Below, in pieces: positions 25,694 through 33,362 of a stretch of DNA of 64,000 nt. The notes under the pieces are model-generated. The model was not told the origin of the DNA. It saw only the letters and a program-made list of their open reading frames with translations, and searched no databases. The stretch's first letter is position 1. Each line of letters starts with the position of its first letter. Made by a program: the position numbers and the translations under genes. The DNA lies in contig CAYUZT010000006.1 in assembly GCA_964449445.1 (NCBI GenBank), positions 29,029 to 93,028 of the forward strand. Direction: 5' to 3'. This DNA comes from JABFSS01 sp964449445 (GTDB lineage Bacteria > Patescibacteriota > Gracilibacteria > Peribacterales > Peribacteraceae).

Positions 25694-27358
25694 ATGCCGA
25701 ATTCCTGCACAGAATGCGCAGCAACATGGAACGTGAGTTCTCGCGATCAGGCGTTCTATGATCAGATGAACGTGCCGCCGCCGAAATCCTGCCCCGATTG
25801 CCGCTTGATGCGCAGGCTCGTGGAAAGGAACGCGCGAACGCTCTACAAACGGAAATGTGATCTGACCGGCAAAGATTTTATTTCTCCCTACCATCCCGAT
25901 CACTCGTTTCCCGTCTATACTCCCGATGCTTGGTGGAGTGACGGATGGGATGAAATGAAGTACGGACACGATATCGACTTCTCTCGTCCCTTTTTCGAGC
26001 AATTCTCACAGTTGCTCAACGCCGTTCCCCATCAGGGACAGTTTGTGGTCCCGGGCACCATGCAGAACAGTGACTACGTGAACTGCGCGGGGTACTTGAA
26101 GGACTGCTATTTGATCGCCGAAACCGATTACAACGAGCACTGCTACTACGGTAACCGGATTTTTCACAATAAATCGATGGTCGACTGCAGCAATGTCTAC
26201 GAGAACGAGCTCTGCTATGAATCCATCGACTGCATCAAATGCTACGGACTGCGCTTCTGTCAGGAATGCCAAAATTGCAGCGAAAGTTTTTTCCTGGATA
26301 ACTGCATCGGCTGCCGCGACTGCATCGGCTGCATCAATCTGCGGCAAAAGCAGTACTGCATCCTGAACAAGCAGCTGACGAAGGAGGAATATGAGCGACA
26401 GAAAGCGGGGCTCAAGCTCAACACCTACGATGGAGTCCAGAAGATGCGGAAAGATGCCGACACGTTCTTTGCGACCCAGCCGCACAAGTCCGTCCAGAAC
26501 GAACACAACGAGCGTTCGAGCGGCAACCACCTGTACGACTCCAAGGACGCCGAGGACTGCTACGACTGTAAAGATCTGGAAGACTGTGTACGCTGCGCCC
26601 GCACATTCTCGGTGAAATCTTCAATGGATTACACTTCGTGGGGAGATAAATCTGAATTGATGTACCAGTGTGCCTCCAGCGGCGATAACGCCTACAACTT
26701 AAAGTTCTGCACCACCTGCACCACCAATAACAGCAATTTGGAATACTGCGCGCATTGTTCGGGCTGCTCCGATTGTTTTGGCTGCGTCGGCACACGGAAG
26801 AAGAAGTACTGCATCTTCAACAAGCAGTATTCCAAGGAAGAGTACGCGACACTGCGAGACCAATTGATCGCGCATATGAAAAAATCAGGTGAATGGGGAG
26901 AATTTTTCCCGAAGTCCCTTTGTCCCTTCGCCTACAACGAGACGATTGCCATGGAATACTTCCCATTGACGAAAGAAGAAGCGATCAAACGCGGATACCA
27001 CTGGCGGGACGAGCAGATCGAAAAACCCGATGTTCCTAAAGTGATCCGTGCCGAGCAGTTACCGCAGTCTATCGGTGAGATTCCCGATGATGTACTCAAC
27101 TGGGCTGTCACATGCCTTGTCTCAAAGAGACCGTTTCGGATCATCAAACAAGAACTCGCATTTTATCGGCAGCTGGATCTGCCATTGCCGCGTAAACATC
27201 CCGATGAGCGGCACAAAGAGCGCATTGCCCGGCGTTCCGGCGTTAAACTGTTTCCGCGCGCGTGTGCGAAATGCAGGAAGCAGATGCAAACAACCTATGC
27301 TCCTGAGAGGTCGGATATTGTCTATTGTGAAGATTGCTACCTCAAAGAGGTGTATTAG
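25694..27358 (+). CDS. CRP8: cysteine-rich zinc-ribbon/solenoid paralog
   Basis: This 554-residue paralog starts 4 nt after the CRP7 stop. Its N-terminal module is intermediate in style: CTEC with AATWNVSSRDQAFYDQMNVP lacks the K-K-Y-x-I-P insertion of other N-copies and so looks like the C-terminal modules, although CPDC and KRKCDLTG are intact. Two Cys-repeat modules follow (CRDCIGCINLRQKQYCILNKQ and CFGCVGTRKKKYCIFNKQ), with a Lys/Glu-rich helical stretch between them. The C-terminal module has lost its first pair (CLVSKRPFRI) and keeps CAKC and CEDC. It ends YLKEVY. Confidence 0.86.
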   Translation: MPNSCTECAATWNVSSRDQAFYDQMNVPPPKSCPDCRLMRRLVERNARTLYKRKCDLTGKDFISPYHPDHSFPVYTPDAWWSDGWDEMKYGHDIDFSRPFFEQFSQLLNAVPHQGQFVVPGTMQNSDYVNCAGYLKDCYLIAETDYNEHCYYGNRIFHNKSMVDCSNVYENELCYESIDCIKCYGLRFCQECQNCSESFFLDNCIGCRDCIGCINLRQKQYCILNKQLTKEEYERQKAGLKLNTYDGVQKMRKDADTFFATQPHKSVQNEHNERSSGNHLYDSKDAEDCYDCKDLEDCVRCARTFSVKSSMDYTSWGDKSELMYQCASSGDNAYNLKFCTTCTTNNSNLEYCAHCSGCSDCFGCVGTRKKKYCIFNKQYSKEEYATLRDQLIAHMKKSGEWGEFFPKSLCPFAYNETIAMEYFPLTKEEAIKRGYHWRDEQIEKPDVPKVIRAEQLPQSIGEIPDDVLNWAVTCLVSKRPFRIIKQELAFYRQLDLPLPRKHPDERHKERIARRSGVKLFPRACAKCRKQMQTTYAPERSDIVYCEDCYLKEVY

Positions 27359-27396
27359 GAGGCTTGCCGCGGCGAAGTAATTTGCGCGAAGCCGGG

Positions 27397-27402
27397 TATA
27401 CT
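27397..27402 (+). promoter_or_regulatory. -10 box TATACT, 9 nt before CRP9
   Basis: GGGTATACTGAC lies in the 53-nt gap between CRP8 and CRP9. It looks like the TATACTGA at the end of other CRP genes, so it may be a true -10 box, a relic of a lost gene tail, or both. Confidence 0.45.
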
Positions 27403-27411
27403 GACTCTCCT

Positions 27412-29067
27412 ATGGAGCGGACATGCAGACTCACGGGAAAGACGTTCACCGCTTTGCCCCAAGAAATCGCATTGTGCGAGAGCTTGAACGTTCCCCTCTC
27501 CGATATCTGCCCTGAGGAACGTCTGCGCATTTGCATGGCGGAACGCAATGAGTGGAAGCGCTACCATCGAACGTGCGATAAGACCGGCACTCCTATAATC
27601 AGCGGCTACCCGCCGGGAAGTCCGTACACGATTTATCGAAACGACATCTGGTGGGGCGATAGTTGGGAAGCTCTTGAGTACGGCCGGGAGTTCAATTTCT
27701 TTAAACCCTTCTTCGAGCAGTTCCTCGCACTCCAGAACGTGGTCCCGCGCGAAGGCACCTCGGTCTTCCAGTGCGAAAACTGCGATTACAACAGCCATGT
27801 CCGATTTTCGCGCAACTGCTACCTCAATTCACTCGCAGCCAACTGCGAAGATATCTACTACAGTTACTGGACGGTGAGAGGGAAGAACTGCATCGACTGC
27901 GCGTATACCAACGACTGCACGCTCTGCTACGAAGTGATCGACGTGAATAATTCCTATGGTTGCATCGCTCTGCAGGATTCCAGTAACTGCAGCGACTGTT
28001 TTTTCTCGTATCAACTCACCGGGTGCCAAAATTGTCTGTTCTGCACGAACCTGGCCAACAAGACGTACCACATTCGCAACAAGCCCTGCGGGAAAGAAGA
28101 GTTCGCACAAGCGAAGAAAGCGCTTTTGAACGGGTCACACACCCAGTGGCAGAAAGCCTACGACGAGTGGCGGATCATCCGCAGGGCATGCGTGCACCGG
28201 CCTGTGCACATGCTTCACTGCGAGAACGTGTCGGGCGATCACATCTACAATTCCCGAAACTGCACGGAATGTTTTGAGGGAACGAACTGCGAAGACTGCG
28301 CATTCACAGTGTCGCTCGGCGACTCCAAGAATGTCTGCAGTGGCTACTCCACCGGCTGGCCGGGCAGCGAGCTCGTCTACTTTTCCAGTATGACGCGCGG
28401 CGGAACGGATCTCGCCTACTGCACGTACAGCTGGTTCTGCAGCAATATGCGGTACTGCGACAGCTGCCAAAGTTCCCACAATTGCTTTGGCTGCGTTGGT
28501 CTGCGTCAAAAGCAGTACTGCATTCTCAATAAGCAATACTCGAAGGAAGAATACGAATCGCTGAAAGCAAAGATCATCGAGCACATGAAGAGCTCTGGCG
28601 AATGGGGCCATTTCTTCCCGTTGAACTCCTTCCCTCACGCGTACAACGAAACAGCAGCACAAGATCGCATGCCGCTCTCCAAAAAAGATGCGGTCGCCAT
28701 GAGTTTCCGCTGGAGTGAGTATGAAGAAGATCCACCCGCAATGAAAAAAATCGTTTCACCAGCACAATTGCCGGACGGGCTCGCGCAGATCTCTGATGAG
28801 ATCCTCGACTGGGCGATCCGCTGTCAAAAGAGCAGTCGACCGTTCCGCATCATCAAACAGGAACTCGATTTCTACCATCGTTTTGGACTCCCACTGCCGC
28901 GCATGCACCCAACGGAACGCCACTTGTATCGCATGTCTCAACGCAACCCCATCACCCTGTGGAAGCGGGCATGCATGAAGTGCGGAAAGGAGATTCGGAC
29001 GACCTACTCGCCCGAAAGCACTGAGAAAATGTATTGCGAGGAGTGCTATTTAAAAGAGGTATACTGA
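27412..29067 (+). CDS. CRP9: paralog with a C-module-like N-terminus
   Basis: This 551-residue paralog differs at its N-terminus: MERTCRLTGKTFTALPQEIAL has C-x-x-T-G-K-x-F and Q-E-I like the C-terminal modules of its relatives, not the usual C-x-x-C. CPEER replaces CPDCR, while HRTCDKTG is kept. This is direct support for homology between the two end modules. The middle has two Cys-repeat modules (CLFCTNLANKTYHIRNKP and CFGCVGLRQKQYCILNKQ). The terminal module keeps CMKC and CEEC and ends YLKEVY with codons GAG GTA TAC TGA, which provide TATACT 6 nt before CRP10. Confidence 0.86.
   Translation: MERTCRLTGKTFTALPQEIALCESLNVPLSDICPEERLRICMAERNEWKRYHRTCDKTGTPIISGYPPGSPYTIYRNDIWWGDSWEALEYGREFNFFKPFFEQFLALQNVVPREGTSVFQCENCDYNSHVRFSRNCYLNSLAANCEDIYYSYWTVRGKNCIDCAYTNDCTLCYEVIDVNNSYGCIALQDSSNCSDCFFSYQLTGCQNCLFCTNLANKTYHIRNKPCGKEEFAQAKKALLNGSHTQWQKAYDEWRIIRRACVHRPVHMLHCENVSGDHIYNSRNCTECFEGTNCEDCAFTVSLGDSKNVCSGYSTGWPGSELVYFSSMTRGGTDLAYCTYSWFCSNMRYCDSCQSSHNCFGCVGLRQKQYCILNKQYSKEEYESLKAKIIEHMKSSGEWGHFFPLNSFPHAYNETAAQDRMPLSKKDAVAMSFRWSEYEEDPPAMKKIVSPAQLPDGLAQISDEILDWAIRCQKSSRPFRIIKQELDFYHRFGLPLPRMHPTERHLYRMSQRNPITLWKRACMKCGKEIRTTYSPESTEKMYCEECYLKEVY
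29060..29065 (+). promoter_or_regulatory. TATACT box inside the CRP9 tail, 6 nt before CRP10
   Basis: The V-Y-stop codons of CRP9 (GTA TAC TGA) spell TATACT at a leaderless distance from the CRP10 ATG. An AAAGAGGT purine run lies just before it. Confidence 0.45.
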
Positions 29068-29071
29068 GTTC

Positions 29072-30760
29072 ATGCAGCACGCATGCAGCAACTGCAAAGC
29101 AGCATTCGAGATCCCTCAGGACGATCTCGACTTTTACGATCGTGTGTCACCGGTGATTGCCGCGAAGAAGTATGCAATTCCACCGCCAACCCATTGTCCC
29201 GACTGTCGGCAGCAACGCCGGCTCGCGCAGTGCAATGAGTTCAATCTCTACCCGGGTGAATGCGGTCTCTGTAAAAAGCGAACACTTACGCAATTTCCGA
29301 AAGACAGTGGAATTCCCTACTACTGCCGAGAATGCTGGCACAGTGATACGTGGGATGCACTCTCGTATGGACGAGATATCGACTTCTCACGCCCATTCTT
29401 TGAACAACTCTCCGAGTTAAAACGGGCGGTGCCGTCACTCGCGCTCGATGTACAAGGAGAACTGACAAATTCCGAGTACATCCATTTTGCAGGCAGCTCG
29501 AAGAATTGCTATCTGATCATGCACGCAGACTTCTGCGAAGATTGCATGTACGGATACGGCTTCAAACATAATCGTTCCTGCATCGACGGCTTTTACAATC
29601 TCCAATGCGAACGGTGCTACGACTGCATCGATATTCTCAAATGCTATAACCTCATCCACTGCCAAGACTGTACCAACTGCTCTGATGGAGCATTCTTACG
29701 TGACTGCATTGGCTGCAGAAATTGCTTCCTCTGCGTGGGACAACGAAATAAGGAATTCTGCTTTGGCAATGAGCAAATGACGCGTGAACAGTATGAGAAG
29801 AAAATCAAAGAGCACGGCCTGCGTTCTCATCGTCAGTACCAAGAATGTGCTACTCAACGAAGGAATCTGGAAGCTACTCACCCGTTCAAATTCTTCCAGG
29901 GAAACAACATCGAAAGCAGCACCGGGGATCATTTGAATAACTGTAAGAATGTTTACCAGAGCTTCGATTGTGAAAACGTGGAGCAGGGAAAATTCCTCTA
30001 CCAGATCGTCACCGGTGCCAAAGATGTGCAAGATATCTATCAGTATGGTCTCAACTTGCAACAATCATACGAGTGCGCGATTGTCGGAGAAAACAGTTAT
30101 CATTTGCTCTTTACCTACGGTGGTCATACGGCCTCAGACCTGGTGTATTGCTGGTACGCAGAGCGGAGCAAGTCGTGCTTCGGATGCGTAAACCTCTCAC
30201 AGAAAAAACATTGCATCTTCAATAAGCAATACACGCCGGAAGAATATGATGCATTGGTCCCGAAGATCATCGAACATATGAAAAAGACAGGTGAATGGGG
30301 TCAATTCCTTCCCATGAATATTTCACCATTCGGTTATAACAGGACAACTGCACAGCAATATTACCCTCTCGAAAAATCCGACGCTTTAGAGAAAAACGCG
30401 TGTTGGGATGATATTGATTTACCAGTGCCGGAAGCAACGAAGGTGATTCCCGCGGAGCGCTTACCCGATGACATCAAAGACATTCCCGATGATGTGCTCA
30501 ACTGGGCGATCACATGTGAGGTCACTGGCCGACCGTTCAAAATCCAGCCTCAGGAATTGCGCTTTCTTCGCGAGTTCGGACTTCCACTACCCCGCCGCGC
30601 TTGGCATCAGCGTCACCTTGATCGTTTTCAAGCTCGAAATCCAAGAAAATTCTGGAACAGGACGTGTGGGAAGTGCCAGAAAGCCATTCAGACAACCTAC
30701 GCACCAAACAGGCCCGAGATTGTGTATTGTGAAAATTGCTACCTTTCCGAAGTATATTAG
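29072..30760 (+). CDS. CRP10: cysteine-rich zinc-ribbon/solenoid paralog
   Basis: This 562-residue paralog is the last of the CRP4-CRP10 run and starts 4 nt after CRP9. CSNC and CPDC are followed by a variant third site (PGECGLCKKRT). Two Cys-repeat modules are present; the second is Cys-poor. The C-terminal module keeps CGKC and CENC and ends YLSEVY. Bases 29123-29181 are 57/59 identical to CRP11 (31468-31526), suggesting recent gene conversion. The stop codon lies within a 13-bp perfect inverted repeat, and a REP plus an echo of the gene tail follow. Confidence 0.86.
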   Translation: MQHACSNCKAAFEIPQDDLDFYDRVSPVIAAKKYAIPPPTHCPDCRQQRRLAQCNEFNLYPGECGLCKKRTLTQFPKDSGIPYYCRECWHSDTWDALSYGRDIDFSRPFFEQLSELKRAVPSLALDVQGELTNSEYIHFAGSSKNCYLIMHADFCEDCMYGYGFKHNRSCIDGFYNLQCERCYDCIDILKCYNLIHCQDCTNCSDGAFLRDCIGCRNCFLCVGQRNKEFCFGNEQMTREQYEKKIKEHGLRSHRQYQECATQRRNLEATHPFKFFQGNNIESSTGDHLNNCKNVYQSFDCENVEQGKFLYQIVTGAKDVQDIYQYGLNLQQSYECAIVGENSYHLLFTYGGHTASDLVYCWYAERSKSCFGCVNLSQKKHCIFNKQYTPEEYDALVPKIIEHMKKTGEWGQFLPMNISPFGYNRTTAQQYYPLEKSDALEKNACWDDIDLPVPEATKVIPAERLPDDIKDIPDDVLNWAITCEVTGRPFKIQPQELRFLREFGLPLPRRAWHQRHLDRFQARNPRKFWNRTCGKCQKAIQTTYAPNRPEIVYCENCYLSEVY

Positions 30761-30770
30761 CAATTTTCAC
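30729..30770. repeat. 13-bp inverted repeat spanning the CRP10 stop codon
   Basis: GTGAAAATTGCTA (30729-30741) and its exact reverse complement (30758-30770) flank a 16-nt spacer. The stop codon TAG is the first three bases of the right arm. It could fold in the mRNA across the end of translation. Confidence 0.6.
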
Positions 30771-30828
30771 CCTGAGCGAGCGAAGCGAGTCGAAGGGTGA
30801 GGAGTGCTATCTGAAAGAGGTGTATTGA
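30769..30828 (+). repeat. REP-like element (class C) plus echo of a CRP tail
   Basis: CACCCTGAGCGAGCGAAGCG...GAAGGGTG (30769-30799) is followed immediately by codons for E-E-C-Y-L-K-E-V-Y-stop (30799-30828), the consensus end of the CRP family. This lies 38 nt after the real CRP10 stop and in another frame, so it is not read-through. It is either the relic of a deleted paralog or a displaced former tail of CRP10. Confidence 0.7.
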
Positions 30829-30845
30829 TCTTGCTCATCACTTAA

Positions 30846-30872
30846 AAGTACGATATACTTACTTTTGTACTT
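30846..30872. promoter_or_regulatory. Promoter/operator of the toxin-antitoxin pair
   Basis: AAGTAC (30846-30851) and GTACTT (30867-30872) flank a TATACTT box, with another TACTT half-site between them. Such repeated half-sites over the -10 region are typical of autoregulated toxin-antitoxin operons. Confidence 0.45.
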
Positions 30873-30884
30873 CCTTACCTTTCT

Positions 30885-31130
30885 ATGACAACGAAAGTTC
30901 TCAAGAGCACAGAACGCGGACAGATCACGCTCCCCAAACAATGGAGGAATCACTTCTCCACCGATAACTACCTGGTGGAAATGCATGATGACAGGCTCGT
31001 GATCATACCCTTTCATCTCAACAAGGCTTCTGATGAAGAAGTGCTCTTTGATGCAGATCGCGACAATGACGGTAAGGGAGTGAGCCCGGACGAGATTATC
31101 CGCGCTCTCAAGAAAATTCGTCATGGATGA
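30885..31130 (+). CDS. AbrB/MazE-like antitoxin
   Basis: The 81-residue protein starts with a SpoVT/AbrB-type swapped-hairpin DNA-binding domain: KVLKSTERGQITLPKQWRNHF (about 4-24) and DRLVIIPF. The acidic C-terminal half (DADRDNDGKGVSPDEIIRALKKI) probably wraps the toxin. Its stop overlaps the start of the toxin gene by 8 bases. It should neutralise the RelE/ParE-like toxin and repress the operon. The pair sits between CRP10 and CRP11, interrupting the array. Confidence 0.82.
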   Translation: MTTKVLKSTERGQITLPKQWRNHFSTDNYLVEMHDDRLVIIPFHLNKASDEEVLFDADRDNDGKGVSPDEIIRALKKIRHG

Positions 31131-31374
31131 GATTGAGAAAATTCTCCGCGCCCTCACTCCAAAAGAAAAGGAGGCAATGCTCCTTCTCATGGAGCAGGTG
31201 AAGCGCGACTATCGGAAGATTCCTGGTGTTGTCGCTCTCCAAGGAATGAAAGGGTGGTTTCGCATTCGGATGGGAAAGTATCGAATAATCTTCGCTGTGG
31301 ATCCTGTGACCAAGAAAACGGAGATAAGACGCATAACGAGGAGAAATGAGAGCACGTACAAGCGTTTGGGATAG
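31123..31374 (+). CDS. RelE/ParE-like toxin
   Basis: The 83-residue protein has the small, basic RelE/ParE fold pattern: helical N-terminus (MDEIEKILRALTPKEKEAMLLLMEQV), then strands VVALQGMKGWFRIRMGKYRIIFAVD and KKTEIRRITRRNESTYKRL. G-x-x-x-x-F-R-I-R-x-G-x-Y-R-I-I-F is the family core. RelE members cleave mRNA at the ribosome and ParE members inhibit gyrase; I cannot tell which applies. It may stabilise the surrounding array. Confidence 0.83.
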   Translation: MDEIEKILRALTPKEKEAMLLLMEQVKRDYRKIPGVVALQGMKGWFRIRMGKYRIIFAVDPVTKKTEIRRITRRNESTYKRLG

Positions 31375-31404
31375 AAATTTCGCAATTCGACGACACCTGA
31401 GCGG

Positions 31405-31410
31405 TATACT
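31405..31410 (+). promoter_or_regulatory. -10 box TATACT, 6 nt before CRP11 GTG
   Basis: GGTATACTGAC lies between the toxin stop and CRP11, at the same leaderless spacing as for CRP1, CRP8 and CRP10. Confidence 0.5.
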
Positions 31411-31416
31411 GACCTG

Positions 31417-33096
31417 GTGCAGAAATCATGCAAGAACTGCGGCCAATCGTTTCAGATCACGCAGGAGGATCTCGACTTTTACGATCGAGTGTCGCCGGTG
31501 ATTGCCGCGAAGAAGTATGCAATTCCCCCACCGACATTCTGTCCGGATTGTCGAATGCAACGGCGGTATACATTTCGGAATGAGCGCATTCTCCACCGAC
31601 GCCAATGCTCTGCAACCGGCAAAGGCATCATTTCCATTTTTGCCCCAGAAGCACCCTATGTTGTCTATAGTACGGATGCATGGTGGACAGATACGTGGGA
31701 TGCGAAAAGTTTCGGACAGGAGTTTGATTTCTCGAAACCGTTTTTTGAACAATTTGAGTCACTATTCCACAAAGTTCCGCAGCTTGCATTGATGAATGCC
31801 GATTGTGAGAACAGCGAATACGCCAATCAGTGCTATCACAACAAGAACTGCTACATGACGATCGCTACAGACCTCAGCGAAGACTGTTATTACGTCGAAA
31901 ATTCATTTTCCTGTAGAAATTGCATTGATTGCCTGGGTCTTCACGATTGCGAACTGTGCATAGAGAGTATCAATTCCATTAAGTGCTACAAGACATTTTT
32001 CAGCAGGGACTGTGTCAACTGCTCAGACTGTCTGTTTAGCAGTTTTTGTCGCGGCTGCACGTCATGCTTTGGATGTTGCGGGTTACGCAATAAAAAATAC
32101 TGCTTCTTTAACGATCAGCTGACGAAGGAAGATTATGAAAAGAGAATACGAGAAATCGAACTCACTCCTTCTGCTATCGCTCTGTATCGTAAAAAAGCCT
32201 ACGACTTTGAACTCACACTTCCCCATCCCCATGCCATTCTGACAAATTGCGAAAATAGCACGGGGGACTATATCGAAAATTCCAAGAATGCGATCGATTG
32301 TTACGACGGTCGCAATGTCGAAGATTCAAAATATTGTTCTCTCGTCCCGCTCATGACGAAAGATTGCTACGACATCACCGGCGGAAGTGGAACACTTTTC
32401 TATGAGTGCTTTTCTGTTGGACCGGGATCGAACAATCTCTTCTGCGGACTCAGCTGGAACGACGTCTACAACCTGCTGTACTGCTTCCTGTGTGTGAATA
32501 ATAGCCGCAATCTATTCGGCTGTGTGGGAATGAAGCACGGCAAGTATTGCATTCTCAACAGGCAATATTCGAAAGAGGAATTTGAAGAGCTCGTCCCGAA
32601 AATCATTGTCCACATGCAAAAAACTGGAGAATGGGGAGAAATGTTTCCTTCATCGCTCTCTCCGTTCGGATACAACGAAACCATTGCTCAAGAGTATTTT
32701 CCCCTTTCAGAAAAAGAAGCGAGGAAGAAGAATTTCAAATGGAGACACCAAAGGGATGAACCTCCGAACGTTAAGAAAATTGTCGATGCACAAAACCTCC
32801 CGGAGCGCATCAATGATATTCCGGATGACATCCTCAACTGGGCTATCCGTTGCGAAGTCACGGGAAGGCCATTCAGGCTCATTACGCAGGAACTGGATTT
32901 CTATCGTCGGCAGAACTTGCCTGTTCCTAGTCTCCATCCCGACGAGCGACATCGTCGACGCTTTTCTTTACGCAACCCCCGCAAACTCTGGACGAGAACG
33001 TGTACGAAGTGTCGGACAGAGATCCAGACGTCGTATGCTCCCGAGAGACCGGAGATTGTGTACTGTGAAAATTGCTATCTCAGGGAAATGTATTAA
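31417..33096 (+). CDS. CRP11: cysteine-rich zinc-ribbon/solenoid paralog
   Basis: This 559-residue paralog starts with GTG. CKNC and CPDC are intact; the third site reads HRRQCSATG. The first Cys module is dense (CVNCSDCLFSSFCRGCTSCFGCCGLRNKKYCF region). The second module ends CVGMKHGKYCILNRQ, then GEWGEMF and SPFGYNETIAQEYFPLS. The terminal module keeps CTKC and CENC and ends YLREMY. It is separated from the CRP4-CRP10 run by the toxin-antitoxin pair and has its own TATACT box. Its TAA stop overlaps a possible small ORF as TAATG. Confidence 0.86.
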   Translation: MQKSCKNCGQSFQITQEDLDFYDRVSPVIAAKKYAIPPPTFCPDCRMQRRYTFRNERILHRRQCSATGKGIISIFAPEAPYVVYSTDAWWTDTWDAKSFGQEFDFSKPFFEQFESLFHKVPQLALMNADCENSEYANQCYHNKNCYMTIATDLSEDCYYVENSFSCRNCIDCLGLHDCELCIESINSIKCYKTFFSRDCVNCSDCLFSSFCRGCTSCFGCCGLRNKKYCFFNDQLTKEDYEKRIREIELTPSAIALYRKKAYDFELTLPHPHAILTNCENSTGDYIENSKNAIDCYDGRNVEDSKYCSLVPLMTKDCYDITGGSGTLFYECFSVGPGSNNLFCGLSWNDVYNLLYCFLCVNNSRNLFGCVGMKHGKYCILNRQYSKEEFEELVPKIIVHMQKTGEWGEMFPSSLSPFGYNETIAQEYFPLSEKEARKKNFKWRHQRDEPPNVKKIVDAQNLPERINDIPDDILNWAIRCEVTGRPFRLITQELDFYRRQNLPVPSLHPDERHRRRFSLRNPRKLWTRTCTKCRTEIQTSYAPERPEIVYCENCYLREMY

Positions 33097-33350
33097 TGCA
33101 ATTTTTCGAGGAATTTGCTGATTTTTGCCAACAGAGATGGCAAGCTGCATTCATGAGACTTTGTTATAGAAATAGGCGCATACCACGACATGAGAGAGCC
33201 CCTTCTCAATGGGCAGGTCGATGGGATGCTCTTAAGACTATTGAGATTGATGTCACATCTCCGGTTCCCATCACTGATATCAATGCCACCTCAACAAGCT
33301 TCAATTGCCTTGCAGATGAACAAGACCTCTATTCTATAGAAGACAAGTGA
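33096..33350 (+). CDS. Possible small protein after CRP11
   Basis: An 84-residue frame starts at an ATG overlapping the CRP11 stop (TAATG) and fills most of the gap to CRP12. The product is aromatic and basic in its first half (FFEEFADFCQQRWQAAFMRL) and acidic at the end. I do not recognise it. The overlap favours a real coupled gene, but there is no other support. Confidence 0.35.
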   Translation: MQFFEEFADFCQQRWQAAFMRLCYRNRRIPRHERAPSQWAGRWDALKTIEIDVTSPVPITDINATSTSFNCLADEQDLYSIEDK

Positions 33351-33356
33351 TAGAAT
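33351..33356 (+). promoter_or_regulatory. -10-like box TAGAAT, 6 nt before CRP12
   Basis: TAGAAT sits at the same 6-nt distance from the ATG (33363) as in several other genes of the window. Confidence 0.4.
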
Positions 33357-33362
33357 TTCCGC

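Noticed and set aside
30758..30828. Stop-codon read-through from CRP10 into the tail echo
   Set aside because: The echo is in a different frame from the CRP10 stop; the same holds for CRP12 (35028 versus 35099).
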